Positions 11,845 to 23,256 of a stretch of DNA of 64,000 bases are shown in pieces. This DNA comes from Pyrus communis (taxonomy: Eukaryota; Streptophyta; Magnoliopsida; Rosales; Rosaceae), in the NCBI RefSeq assembly GCF_963583255.1, contig NC_084806.1:26136735-26200734 (forward strand), read 5' to 3'. Below the pieces are notes generated by a model. It did not search any database. It saw only the letters and a list, made by a program, of their open reading frames with translations, and was not told the origin of the DNA. Position 1 is the stretch's first letter. Every line of letters starts with the position of its first letter. The position numbers were made by a program, and so were the translations under genes.

Positions 11845-12690
11845 TCTGTGTGTTGTGTACGGACAGTGGGTGGGAGCGGCGAAGGATAGGGTAGGGAGGT
11901 GGACAAAGGGGAGACCGGCGCACGAAACGGGGACGAACAATTTGCCTCTTCGGGAGTCTGGGGGGCGGATGATGTTCCTCCACCTTTCCAAGGTTATGAA
12001 AAATAGTCAAATTTTCAACATTCAAAATTTTTTACTTTGGGTCAGCAACATTTACACCTTCTCTTACTATTAAAACCATATACAAAATTAAAATAAAACC
12101 ATTTTAATCTAAAAAAAATTTAGATTTTAACTGAAGAATAGTATTTCTTCTATAATGATTGTGGGTTAAAGTTTATGTTGAGATTATTAAAGATGAATTT
12201 AAGCTAAATTTTTTTTGGTAACATTTTTAAAGTAAAATTTATTTAGATTATTATTATTTATTTTTATGAACATTTTAACTCAAAAATATCTAGGATTTAA
12301 AATAAACTAGGAGTAGTATAAATTCCATGGTAAATATAAACCATGTATACAAATTGTTATAGCATGTCCTGGAAATTCAAGTATTTTAATTCGCAGAGGT
12401 GTGAAATGACCAAAATGACCTAGAAAGGGAAAGTGTTGACTTTGAGCCCGTGACACATGTGACCTATCAAATTAGCATATTCTCATAGTCCTTCATGATA
12501 CAAATACGTGGGTGCAAGCAGATCAAAATTCGAAGTTATGATAAAGATTCTACAAAACTACAAAGTTCAAGGGCATTTTAGTAATTTTATCCTCTAAATA
12601 ATTTCCTTTTTATTATTTTAATCATGTTTGGGTGTTTCGGTCCAATGAGGTTCACCCACTCTATTCTCTATGTCCATCACTCTTCCATTA
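11842..12690. other. HSF upstream region, no other gene
   Basis: This stretch is presumed promoter of the minus-strand HSF gene. It is AT-rich from 12000 onward, with no recognisable coding sequence. Confidence 0.4.
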
Positions 12691-15080
12691 GGTACCGTTT
12701 GGTACGTGAGACGGGACGGAATGCAGTGAGATGAGGTGTTCCGTTCCACATTTGGTGCGTCAAAAACAGTTGAACATGCTGTCATATGCAACGAGTTTTG
12801 GCTGAATTTTCGTTCCACCTATCCCGCCGAAACGAGCGGTTCTCCAAATCATAAAACAAACCCTAAATCCATTCTTTGCCGCTGCCTTTCTCTTCCCATA
12901 GACTTCCTCCTCATCCTTCCTCTTCATCCTCTCTCGTAGCCGCCGACTACACGCAGCAGCACGGAGCCACTACTGTCGAACTGCAAATTGACCATTTTGA
13001 TAGCTTATTCAATCTTAGTTTTTTACTTTAATCGATGAATCTTTTCTGATTCAATTTTTTTTGTACTTGTTTTGTTTCATTGTTTTTCATTTCGGTTGAA
13101 AGTTTTCTAGGTTTTAATTAATTGGGGTTTTCTTTTTTATCTTTTGCTGCTGATCTTATTTATTCAAGGGCGGCATAATTTCTGGGTTTAATCGAACAAT
13201 AGAAAATAAATCCTTTAGCATGAATTTGAGGACATAAATATGTAGAGTAGTTTCTGCTATATTTATTTGTCATCAGCTTTGATTTGTTAATTACTGGGTT
13301 TTGTTAAGATTTGTGCAACTGGGAGTGCAAGTGCATAGATCTAACATGCCAATTTGAGATTTTCTGAATTAGAAGTGAAGCATGGAGCAAACAAATGTAA
13401 GACCCCACTAGGGGGGTGGAAATGTGACCTCCAAGGCTCGAAATAAAAAGTACAGAATTTTAATGAGGCCACATTTAGTTTCTGCTTAAGCGTTATGTTA
13501 GACATTTCTTCCTGATATGGAGGAGTTTGTATTAAGTTGATATTGGGATGATGCTGTTTCTTAGTTTTTGAGAACATGTATAAATAATAGTTAAAAAGTT
13601 CAACTTTGATTTGTATGGCTGTTTTATCTTAATTAATATGGGCAAAACCTCGGACACGATCGAGGTCGATGTTGAATGCCTCTTTTTTGCCGTGTCCTCT
13701 TATTTGCATGAATGTTGAATGCCAGCGTGAATGAGTGTGTGCAAACTCACACTCTTTGACAAGTCAAAAGTAAAACCCTGAAGAAAGACTAATTAAGAGT
13801 TAGCGAATTGGATACAGAGTCTCACATTTGGGGCAATTCATGCCTTTGTTCGTCTCAACTCTCTTTGTTTCATATTTAACAAATACTCTTTTACATGTCA
13901 AACTTACACTCGTTCGCATGTTTTTCATTTTTTTTTTTTGCAATTGTGTGGATACAATTTTGTATTTGGTTTGTGTATTTAAAACCTAGTCCACTTGCTG
14001 AATATTTTCTATTTCTTTTGAGCTTCCAGTATACCAATCATGTTAGATTGTTGGGGAATTCAGCCAAAAGGCTTTCTAGATATAGACGCTTTCTACGTTG
14101 GATGACTCACGCAAACCAGATTTCATTAAGATGTTTTATGGATGGCCTCTGAGTATTTGGGGGTTTAGTATGATGAACTATATCAACGTCTAGTGCTTTC
14201 ATTATTGCTTTAGCAAGACATTATTATTATTATTATTATTATTTTATGTTAGGATGAATATTTAATTTGGGATATTTCATGTTTAAGTTCAGGATATTCC
14301 ATTTTCTTTGTTTAAGTTCTGAATGTTTACCTCATTTTTTGTTCCTACTCACTTTGTTAAGTATATTCTTGTATTTAGTATGCAACTTTCGAACACAATG
14401 TGATCATGTGGCGCCATGTTTACATAGTTGACCCATCAAGTTTTTATATAAGCATATAATAGTGTTTGACTCTGAGTTCATTATACATATCCACATACAA
14501 AGTATGTAGATATGTATGGAAGCCTACTTCCGGAAAACAAAGACTCATAATTTTTACGTTGATACTGTACATATTGTTTGAATGTTGCCTCTTCACATCA
14601 TTGATCCAATAAGCTTCAACCATGTTGAAGCTAATCATGGTATTATTATAAAAATGACGGAATGGTTGGACTGAATGAAGCCCATACCGCCCATATTAGA
14701 TGCGAGGTTGAACTCATGGTCAACATTCTTAGTAATCTTCAAGCAATTATCCATGACCCTGAGGTCAGCGAGATGAAATTCATGGCATAACATATCTTCG
14801 GTCATATGCTAGTGCAAAAAATATATCATAGATAAGCAGATATGTGTTCAAATATGAACAAGTTCTAAAAAAAAAAAAAAAAAAAATTGTCCCGTCCCTT
14901 CCTACACATGAACATTGCACCAAACAACAGATGGAACATATGTAAGTTAATTATTTAATCTTTTGATTCCGTTCCGTCCTGCATGTACCAAACATAACAC
15001 GGAACATCCATTCTATCATGTCCCGTTCCATGCCATTTCATGCCGTTCCGTTCTGTCCCATATATGTACCAAACGGTACT
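12691..15080. mobile_element. PIF/Harbinger-like element, probably non-autonomous
   Basis: The left end GGTACCGTTTGGTAC (12691-12705) is inverted at the right end (15066-15080, reverse complement AGTACCGTTTGGTAC), 14 of 15 matching. TTA stands directly outside both ends (12688-12690 and 15081-15083), the 3-bp target duplication used by PIF/Harbinger elements. Sub-terminal sequence on both sides is rich in GACGGGACGG / CCGTTCCGT-like words. The 2,390-bp interior has no intact DDE transposase. It contains a leader-like stretch (12850-12970), an (ATT)n tract near 14220, and a short open frame (14664-14789, ending HDPEVSEMKFMA) that I do not recognise. Confidence 0.7.
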
Positions 15081-15083
15081 TTA

Positions 15084-17300
15084 GGACTCCACCTAATTTT
15101 TCTCTCTCATTTCTCATTCTTCTCCGAGACAACACACAAACACCATAGCGGCTTCACCACCATTCACCATCAAAATCGATCCACCCAACCACCATCACTA
15201 CTTTCCCGATAAGTTTCTCATTGATTTCGACCAAAGAAAGCCATGTGGTTACAACCATTGGATTTCTCTTGTCATGTAGATTGATTTTGACATATTGCAT
15301 GCATGAAATGGTTGATATTTAATGTAGATAATTGATAAGGGAAACGTTTCTAGTTTCTGATGAGTTACCTGATATCTGAGAAGAGGTTCCAACCAAATGG
15401 CAAGGAATGTTCGAGTGTGATTTTTTATCTTTGTATTCGTCTCGATGCAAAGAGTTAAACCCAACTCCTTGAACAGAGTTTGGACGACGGATGGTTGATA
15501 GGTGACGAAGCGAAGAAATTTGGCAAAATTTGCAGAAATCGGTAATTGCAGCGACGACCGGTTCGAACCCAGTTCAAGTGCTTGAACCGAAATATTCCAA
15601 GGTATATTCTTTTTTAATATTCCGTTAGATACTAACTAAATTTTGTCTTGCGACAGAATATTCCTTTCTCTGGTCGTACCTCAGCCACTGGTGCATGGCG
15701 GGGTGTGGAAGCGCGTTGTGCCCTTCCGCCGGCGTGTGGCGGTGCGTGGAGGTGTTTGGCAACCTCCCGCTACCACATGGTGGTGCGTGGAGGTGCATGC
15801 ATCAATGCGTAAGAGAATTAAGGTCCTTCATTTGATTTTTCGACGTGCTAAATCTGATTCCGCCTTCCATTTTTCCAATAATTTAGTATAATTTTTCTAA
15901 TTGCCGTATTTCGTGCAAATACATGCCTTTACTTTTGTCCATATTATTTATTAGTGTGGTTTCATATTTAGGTGAATCATATATCGAGGACCTTCGAAGC
16001 CCCCAAGGTGGCTTCGATTTGAGAACATGTTTGTGAGTGAGTTTGTCTTCCTAAACTGTCATATTATACGTTTTCTGAAGTGCTTTTATGATATGCTTTC
16101 ACATCATACTTTGCCTTACTTTTACTTTAGCTTTTGTGAAGTTTTATGTGATCTTATTGGTTGTGATCAACAGGCTTCGTGAACTTTTATTGGGAAACAT
16201 TTTACTACAATGCATTGCTTTCTTGGGAGTTATAATGGCCTTGCGATATTATTATTAGTGATACGTTGGTTTGAGTTATTATCCATGGAATGTTTTCATG
16301 TGATTTACTTGTTTATCATGTATGCTTACACGGTGTATATAGATTCTTTATTTATTTAATCTATCAACTATGTTCCTTGTACAACCTCCCCACTTGGAGA
16401 CACAATCCAAAACCAAATTCCATTTTTTATATCACATCAATAAGAGCATAACTGTAGTGCACACATCAGTAAACTGCAAAATATGCATTGTACCATTTAT
16501 AACCAATAGTAATGGTATACAATTTACTATAGTTTAATAAGAACAAGCAAAGTAAAACTACCCTACAACGTAGGATGTCCGCACTATTGCCACGCTCACT
16601 CGCTCTTCTCAACGTACACCTTGCACTTGCTATGACCTAAGGGGGTGCAAAACAAAGTGAGTGGATCAAGATCATTAATCAAGTAAAATCGTTTACTAAC
16701 CCCCGTTTTGTAAAACATATATTTTATATAGTTGGAAAACTACATAATAGTATTTACTACTATAATAGTAAATGAAAATCACAATCAAATCATCAATCGA
16801 AAACACTCCAAGTGATAGTTCAGAAATCATACATGTATTCAACTAATCACACTAGCATCTACTATCATAAGTATAGCATGCAGGGTATGCTAGCCTCTAC
16901 TAGCTAAGTTCTCTACTGGTAATAATATTATTCCTAGCTTCTACTAGAAAAGTAACACGTGCAAATAACATGCAAATTTCTAGTTTCCTTGAGCTTGTCT
17001 CAGATCGAGCCTTTTATGCCCCTTTCTTCCTCCGTTGCTTATCCCTGTCGTCATTTCTTCACCACCGACTTTAATACTAGGCCCATGGCGTCTCCTATCG
17101 ACGGTGCACTTTGGTGTTAGGTGTTATTAAAGTGTTTTTAGCATTAATTGGTAGGATTATAGGGACACTTTTTGCTCGGGTAGCTTGCTCATCTCTATTC
17201 TTCATTCATCCAATTTGTTTATGGGTTCTTTTTTTTGGTTGTGGACTCGAGCATAAATGTTTGTATTTTCTTTTAGATTATGCTTGTTTTCGGACTCGTT
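15084..17300. other. Intergenic, probably degenerate retroelement sequence
   Basis: No gene was recognised. Positions 15660-15810 are GC-rich with repeated GGTG(C/G)GTGGAGGTG words. Positions 15970-16330 and 16560-16680 resemble non-coding parts of plant LTR elements, from general recognition only. No LTR pair or target duplication could be defined. Confidence 0.3.
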
Positions 17301-17433
17301 TTATTTACTCCAAGAATCTACAAGTCCATATCGTTGACTCCGACCCATCCGTCACTTTAGCTCAATTCCAACCGTCCATTCTTCCTTCTCACACGCGCTT
17401 CTTTGCCCTGCGCGAAGCCGCATCCCGCCCTTA

Positions 17434-17447
17434 GAATATGCCACGTG
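17434..17447 (+). promoter_or_regulatory. P1BS motif adjoining a G-box upstream of ITPK1
   Basis: GAATATGC (17434-17441) fits the PHR1-binding consensus GNATATNC and is followed directly by CACGTG (17442-17447), a bZIP/bHLH G-box. Both lie about 50-60 bp upstream of the TATA box. The match is seen in the sequence; use in vivo is inferred. Confidence 0.5.
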
Positions 17448-17495
17448 TACCCCGCTTACTTTATCCGTCCCCGACTTTAGTAACCCTAGTCGCAT

Positions 17496-17506
17496 CTATA
17501 TATATC
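17496..17506 (+). promoter_or_regulatory. TATA box of ITPK1
   Basis: CTATATATATC lies about 215 bp upstream of the ATG and is followed by a long CT-rich stretch (17515-17575), the usual look of a plant core promoter and 5' UTR. It implies a transcription start near 17530. Confidence 0.65.
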
Positions 17507-17655
17507 CACACCTCTTCTCCCTCTTTCTCTCTCCCTCTCCTCCCTGTTCTCTCTCTCTGTCTCTCTCTTCCGTCTGCAATTTTCGATTTCTTCAAAGCTT
17601 CAAATCAACCAAGAAACTACCAATTAGGGTTTCGTCTTCGGAGCTCCGATTTTGT

Positions 17656-17739
17656 ATGCGGGATTATATGAGCGTTTTGTATAGCATTCTGTGGATTCAT
17701 TGTGTTGCAATTCAATGGCGGAGCGGAGGTTCGGTATAG
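17656..17739 (+). promoter_or_regulatory. Upstream ORF overlapping the ITPK1 start codon
   Basis: The ATG at 17656-17658 opens a 27-codon frame that ends at TAG 17737-17739. The frame is out of phase with, and spans, the main ATG at 17715. A ribosome that uses the upstream ATG would miss the main start, so ITPK1 output could be limited by leaky scanning. Both ATGs have T at -3. Confidence 0.5.
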
Positions 17740-18794
17740 GCTATGCTTTGGCGCCCAAGAAGCAGCAAAGCTTCATCCAAGAGTCGCTGGTCGACCTAGC
17801 CAGATCGCGGGGCATCGATCTCGTTCGGATCGACACTGAGCGCTCGCTGGCAGATCAGGGGCCGTTCGACTGCGTGCTGCACAAGCTCTACGGAGACGAT
17901 TGGAAGCGGGAGCTGGCGGAGTTCAGGGTCAAGAACCCTGACGGGGTTATAATCGACGCGCCAGAGGCAATCGAGCGCCTGCACAATCGGATTTCCATGT
18001 TGCAGGTGGTTTCGGAGCTGAGAATCGAGCACGAGAGCGACACGTTTGGGATTCCAAAGCAGATTGTAATATACGACAAGGAAACGCTGTTTGATCGCCA
18101 GGCGTGGGAGGGTCTAAAGTTTCCGGTAATCGCGAAGCCACTGGTGGCCGACGGCAGCGCCAAGTCGCACAAAATGGCGCTGGTTTTCAACCACGATGGT
18201 CTCGACAACCTCAAGCCCCCAATTGTGCTTCAAGAGTTTGTGAACCATGGCGGCGTCATCTTTAAGGTGTATGTGGTTGGAGGGTATGTCAAATGCGTGA
18301 AGCGTAAGTCGCTTCCGGATGTTTCCGAAGAAGAGAAATTGGGGAGCTTGGATGGCTTGATGTCGTTCTCACAGATATCGAATCTTGCAAACAATGAGAG
18401 AACTGATGACAAGTATTACAAAATGATGCAGCTGGACGACACTGAGATGCCGCCGCAGAGTTTCATCACTGATATTGCAAGGGGCTTGCAGCAGGCAATG
18501 AAGTTGAACTTGTTTAACTTTGATGTGATTCGGGATGCGAGGTTTGGGAACCGCTATTTGATAATCGACATTAATTACTTTCCTGGGTACGCCAAAATGC
18601 CTGGATATGAGACTGTGTTAACGGACTTCTTTTGTGACATTGTGCAAAAGAAAGAGAAAGATGGGGTGGAAAGCACTGGTTTGGATAGTTACGAGGTTCT
18701 TAGCTGCGACGATGAAGTGAGGAAGATTGTAAGTTGTGATGGAGATGATGGGGGTGATCTTAACTTAGAAGAGGAGAACCGAATTCAAGTTTAA
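17715..18794 (+). CDS. ITPK1: Inositol-tetrakisphosphate 1-kinase, ITPK1 type (intronless)
   Basis: This 359-residue ATP-grasp kinase phosphorylates inositol polyphosphates (InsP3/4 substrates, and InsP6 to 5-InsP7 in plant ITPK1), feeding phytate synthesis and the InsP8 signal of phosphate status. The N-terminal inositol-binding region starts [17 protein letters not shown]. Other family blocks are the [11 protein letters not shown] segment at 53-63, [23 protein letters not shown] (about 136-158), [18 protein letters not shown] (172-189), and the metal-binding IDINYFPGY with D285 and N287. The last 40 residues are acidic and variable. The start at 17715 is chosen because homology begins at [10 protein letters not shown]; the in-frame codons before it include no ATG. 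A single exon is usual for plant ITPK1. The C-terminal CDDEVRK and DGDDGGD segments are not conserved features I can assign. Confidence 0.95.
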   Translation: MAERRFGIGYALAPKKQQSFIQESLVDLARSRGIDLVRIDTERSLADQGPFDCVLHKLYGDDWKRELAEFRVKNPDGVIIDAPEAIERLHNRISMLQVVSELRIEHESDTFGIPKQIVIYDKETLFDRQAWEGLKFPVIAKPLVADGSAKSHKMALVFNHDGLDNLKPPIVLQEFVNHGGVIFKVYVVGGYVKCVKRKSLPDVSEEEKLGSLDGLMSFSQISNLANNERTDDKYYKMMQLDDTEMPPQSFITDIARGLQQAMKLNLFNFDVIRDARFGNRYLIIDINYFPGYAKMPGYETVLTDFFCDIVQKKEKDGVESTGLDSYEVLSCDDEVRKIVSCDGDDGGDLNLEEENRIQV

Positions 18795-19150
18795 AAGGCA
18801 GTGTGGCCTCTTCGTCTGATGGTTGGCTGGCAGGTTATTTGGTGATTCATGGGCGAAGTTGAGCTGCACATTAGGTTTAGATAGCAGTTGGGGTACAGTG
18901 CTGAAATGCGTAGGTTGGCTCTTGGTTTTAGCTTTAACTTCTTGACAAGATTACATGAAGTTCAGTGTTGATCGTGTATATTCCATCCACCAATGCTCTG
19001 GAGAAGGTACTTCTCAAAATACTCTGCTGAAGTTTTAGCCTTTTAGGAAAGTCAAGTTGTAATCTGAGGCTTTAAAGTCTTTCCTTGCCTAGAAGCTGTT
19101 TTAGTTTGTGCCATAGGCACCATTTAGTTAATGGATTTTGGCCTTTTTGT
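18795..19150 (+). other. Probable ITPK1 3' UTR
   Basis: The sequence directly after the stop codon has no further reading frame and becomes T-rich near 19140-19220, where polyadenylation would be expected. The exact site cannot be set. Confidence 0.4.
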
Positions 19151-22100
19151 TAATGATTTTTTCATTTTTATTCTTTTATGCTTTTTAGTTTCTGTTGAAT
19201 TTATTGAATTTATGATACTTTTTTCTCCTGTTCTTGAAGTAATTTGTTCTCCTGTTGTTTAATCTGGCTTGAATGGATTGCATCAAAAGGTATCTAATTA
19301 ATGCTCTGTCAATCAAATTTTATCAGGAAAACATTTGACACAGTAACTTTCTTTATAACCCTTGGTTCGTTTTGTATGTTGGAATCCTCATATCTAAAAA
19401 AGGGAAAGAGAAGACATAATAGATGGAAATACTTTCATGAAAATCCAAGTCTAGCTTACGATTCGACCCTCACTTTTGTCATTACATTGCCTTTTCTGTT
19501 GTAGGCTAGTGATCCATGGTCTTTCCCATGCCACTTGAGAATCAGAAGTTTATTAATTATTAAACTCTTCCTTTTTAGTTTGAAATGCGAGTGTTATTGG
19601 ACTATTGGATAAAAGAAATGGTTGTTGCCCTAGGTTTTACTTTATTAGTCTGGCAAGAGGCATGTTCAGTTGCTTTGGTGTAATGTGTTACTTTCTGATC
19701 AAGCTTTTGTCATATATACGCCACTTTGTATTAATTCATGTTAGGCATTTAGCGTTTTTTCGTATGTTTTGGAAGGTTATTAAAGACGGAGTGCATCTAG
19801 CGTGCCTTGATGTTTTGATTTCACTAATAATAAAGTGTGATCCCAGATTCCCTTTTAAGGTTTTGTGTTGACTTCAGAGAAATGAACTCTAAATAACACA
19901 TTTATTTTGGCATTTATGTAAGGTTTAGTTGTTTTTAAGGTTTTGTGTCGACTTCAGAGAAATGAACTCTAAATAACACACATATAGTATGGCATTTATG
20001 TAAGATTTAGTTGTTTTTAAGGTTTTGTGTCGACTTCAGAGAAATGAGCTCTAAATAACACACATATATTATGGCATTTATGTAAGGTTTAGTTGTTTTT
20101 GGATATTATTTCTTCGATTAGTTAGTTCTAGGGTTAAGGAATAAATAAGAATCATCAGATGGTTGTTGAAACAAAGTGGACCCAAGATGAAATAAGTTTC
20201 TAGGTTGGATCTGTGTTTCTATTCACTAACGGTTTGTATATTGACTTTGTATACCAATAGGAGGGGTTGACCCGCATGTTGTTTTGGTGAGTTGTTATTA
20301 GTAACGGTTTCTTCTGTATTATCCATATATACCATGCCGTTGGTGGAATTATACGTATAAGTGGTTTATAGATTTGTCACTAGGATTCCCCTGGCTTGTA
20401 CTCGTGTTAGTTTCTGACTTTTAACTGTGTTGTATGAGCACCATGTGCTGGCTAATAGAATATCCAGTGGTAGAAGCACTGTGTGCTCGATGCGTGTAGG
20501 ATTCCAACGCGTGTTTGCTAGTTGTTCAAAGTTCAGAATCGTGAGCGTTGCCCACAGTATTGAAGTGTATGGTTCTTTTGTTAATTTGGTAGTAGGTGTC
20601 AAAACCACACCGCTTAGAAGAGACTAGGTTGCGTAGGAACAATTTTCTTATGTCATTTCCCCTCTCCAGTTACCCTCTTTCAAATACAAAAAGAGACAAT
20701 ACTGGTACCTGGCGAGTGGAAGCCACGTATTAATGTGGTAAAATGATAGTGGTTTATATGTGAAAAATTCTCGGCTCAGTGAGTCCTTTCTTCCGTGATG
20801 AACTGTTGGCACCAGTCCTACATTTTGTCTCTGTGGACTGAGGAGAAAGTGGGGCTCAGTGGGAAAAGTTGGAATGCAATTGAATTTGTTTAGTCAACAG
20901 CAAATATATTAAATGCTTTGCAAGGATATGTCAATATCCAATTGCTGAAAATATCTCTCCTAGTGGCTTACTTCCTTTGTCTGAAATCCATGCATCAGCC
21001 CGTAATGCTCCACGGTTGAGGAATTAATAATATTAGAGTTAATTCTTTACAGTGAACCTTGTAGTGGGACTGGTTTCTCTAGTACTCATTTGTCCTGGCC
21101 AATTCGATGACCCATCCTTTGCTGCTCTAAGGTGAGTATTCCTAATCTATTTTTCTCCTATCACCAAGGAGTTATCTGTATCCTGTTTCCAAGAAGATTG
21201 GTGAACTAAAACTCTAGATGTCGGTTAATTTGAGACAATTGATGCAGAATAGATACTTCTCAAAGTGTGCCTGGATTTTGATTGATACACATTTGACATG
21301 ATACTTTCTGGATTCTTCTGGGTGCATATCCAAATACTTCACAAACATATGCAGAGTTGGCGGAAGGTTTTTACTTTGCTTTTTTCTTTATTTTCCTTCT
21401 TTGTTCAGTTAGTTATTAGTTTCTTTTTCAAGTCACTCTTCTTTTAATGTGAGTAAGTGTTGATCTGTGAAGGATAGAATAACCTTTGTCTATCACGTCC
21501 GTAAGTTGTATATATCTACCTACTGAGAGTTTTCATGAAATGCATAATCACTAATACACATTTTTGCTACTCCTTTGAATGTTCATGCATTGCATAATTT
21601 TATGGGCTTATTGGAAAGATTATGGTTCATGTAATAGTGTTTATAGGAATTAATTTTCTAAGAAAACTGTGGATGTGTAGAGAGTCCTTGATGCCATCTG
21701 TAGATTGAGCTTCATGTACTGGCCCTTTGTTGGTGTGAAACTGATGCGCGAGCCAAGTTCAAACTTCAATAAATTAGCGTCTTCTTGTTATTTGGTTGTT
21801 TCTTGCCTAAATATAGACGAGGAAAGCCAGAAATGAAATCTTTTGGTTGTTTCTTGTTATGTTCTGGGTAGATGGTGGAGCGTTATTTGAGATTCTTCAA
21901 AGGATTTGATATAGGACGGGATTTACACTATGAAGTTGGTGATAACGGGTTATTAGAGTTTTCGTATGTCTAGTATATAGAAACATATATAGAGATTGAG
22001 GAGTTTCTTGTTTTAACTTTAAAGACTATGCATTGGTATGACAGTAGCGTCGTGTGAATTTGGAAGTAGTTTATTTTTGACCTGTATGGAGTGATAAGAG

Positions 22101-22437
22101 TTTCGGTATTTTGTTAAAAATACATGCTTATGGAGTTTGGTGATTGATCTAGATCTAGTCGTTTGGGGACTAACATAACATCATGCAGGTTCAGTGTGTC
22201 TCTGTTCCGGTGTTTCTATTCCAATATGAATCATGATTCTGCATCCGAATAATTGAATTTAAGGTTTACAGCAGGATGGCCAAACGGGTACTGGACCTGC
22301 GGGTCAAGACGAGTCCATCCGGTTCAGGACGGTCCACAAAATTAACGTGGCGGGGCTAGTCTAGAACTAAGTGGAAACGAGGCCCCGGCCTGGACCTGAC
22401 CTCTGTGTAAACAGCCACTTTTATTTCATTTTCTACT
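19151..22437. other. Intergenic, no gene recognised
   Basis: Short open frames here (for example 19605-19871 and 20427-20627) show no known motifs. A tandem repeat lies at 19853-20100. Positions 22270-22400 are GC-rich and begin with CAGGATGGCCAAACGGGT, which is reminiscent of a hAT-type terminus, but no partner terminus was found. Confidence 0.4.
19853..20100. repeat. Three tandem copies of an 80-82 bp unit
   Basis: The units start at TTTTAAGGTTTTGTGT(T/C)GAC near 19853, 19933 and 20015, and each ends GGTTTAGTTGTTTTT or a close variant. Copies 2 and 3 share CACACATATA, which copy 1 lacks, so the order of duplication is visible. Confidence 0.9.
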
Positions 22438-22440
22438 TCA

Positions 22441-22881
22441 GCTGCCTTTGCCTTTGCCTTTGCCTTTGCCTTTGCCGTTGCCTCTGCGTGGGTGGGGTAC
22501 GCCCTTGCTGATAATTCTCACAAACACAAGCCTCCAAAAAGCAAAGGCTCTGAAGAAGCTGCTTTTGCTGCTGCTTCTGCTTTCTTTGGGCGTTTTGCTG
22601 CTCAAAATCCTACTCCAAAACACATCAAATTCCATGGATTTTGGTCTTTTTGCTTCTTTGAATTCCGAGAAATGAGAGCGGGGCTGAGTACGATCAGTCA
22701 AACCTTAACTGCAGAGGCGATGAGCGTCTTGAACCACCCGATCGCTGAAGTGGGTCGACAAAACCATAGCCAAACGACGCTGCTATGTGTGGCGGTAACC
22801 CTTTTGTCCTCTCCCACCGGCTTCCTCCGCCAAGCATGCATCAAATCTCACCCCAATTCCTCCCACCCTCTGCAGTGCTGA
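22441..22881 (+). other. Open frame with hexanucleotide repeat start, doubtful gene
   Basis: The plus frame is open for about 147 codons and begins in a (TGCCTT)n repeat, giving alternating Phe-Ala. It continues with an Ala/Phe-rich segment and ends in a TAA/TGA-bounded basic tail. The first ATG is far inside (22673), and no family is recognised. It could be an exon, a pseudogene or chance openness. I would not treat it as a confirmed gene. Confidence 0.2.
22443..22483. repeat. (TGCCTT)n hexanucleotide repeat
   Basis: Six or so TGCCTT units in a row are followed by degenerate copies. This is simple sequence. Confidence 0.85.
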
Positions 22882-22971
22882 GCTCTGGAGCGGTTAAAGA
22901 GAGCAATGCTTCTCAATTCCCCACAGTACTGCAGACTCCAACAAACACTTTCCACGATTTTCCTCAATTTC

Positions 22972-23092
22972 CCTTCACTTCCAAATGGAGAAGACGATGC
23001 AGTGGTACTTTGTTGCCACACTGCTCACCGTCCTCGAAAGATCTCAAGTCAGTACACCTTCAAATGGAGAAGACAATGCAGCGGTACTTCAT
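22972..23092. repeat. Short direct repeat, about 33 bp, offset about 81 bp
   Basis: CTTC(C)AAATGGAGAAGAC.ATGCAG.GGTACTT occurs near 22977 and again near 23058, with three differences. Confidence 0.75.
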
Positions 23093-23130
23093 CGGCCTTT
23101 GATTGTGAAATTTTTCTGCTTTTGGGGAGG

Positions 23131-23256
23131 GGATGGACTTAGCCTCACAATGAACTAACAATAATTTGGTTCAAATTCACCTTTAACGAGAATCGAACTT
23201 AAGACTTCAACTTATAAGTGAAGAAGAATCTCACTAGACCGTAATACTAAGTGGCG
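23131..23256 (-). mobile_element. tRNA-derived SINE fragment, minus strand
   Basis: On the minus strand the segment carries an RNA polymerase III B-box-like word AAGTTCGATTC (around 23200-23190) and an A-box-like TCTAGTGAGATTC (23238-23226), spaced as in tRNA-derived SINE heads. The flanking order matches a repeat I recognise from Rosaceae genomes. No poly(A) or poly(T) tail or target duplication was delimited, so the ends are approximate. Confidence 0.5.

Noticed and set aside
15643..15891. Open frame rich in Val, Arg and Trp
   Set aside because: It arises from GGTGGCGTGG-type repeats and lacks any homology I recognise.
20420..20590. Hairpin-like stretch with CACCATGTGCTGG / AGCACTGTGTGCTC considered as a miRNA precursor
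   Set aside because: Pairing is poor and it matches no known plant miRNA family.
20788..20848. Possible C/D-box snoRNA: GTGATGA (20795-20801), CTGA (20838-20841), short terminal stem
   Set aside because: Only 36 nt separate the boxes, the stem has a bulge, no D'/C' pair is clear and no target is known. Chance occurrence is likely.
22270..22400. GC-rich segment starting CAGGATGGCCAAACGGGT as a hAT terminus
   Set aside because: No inverted partner or 8-bp duplication could be found within the following several kb.
22438..22701. Minus-strand open frame with Gly-Lys repeats
   Set aside because: It is produced by the (TGCCTT)n microsatellite, and no ATG start is present.
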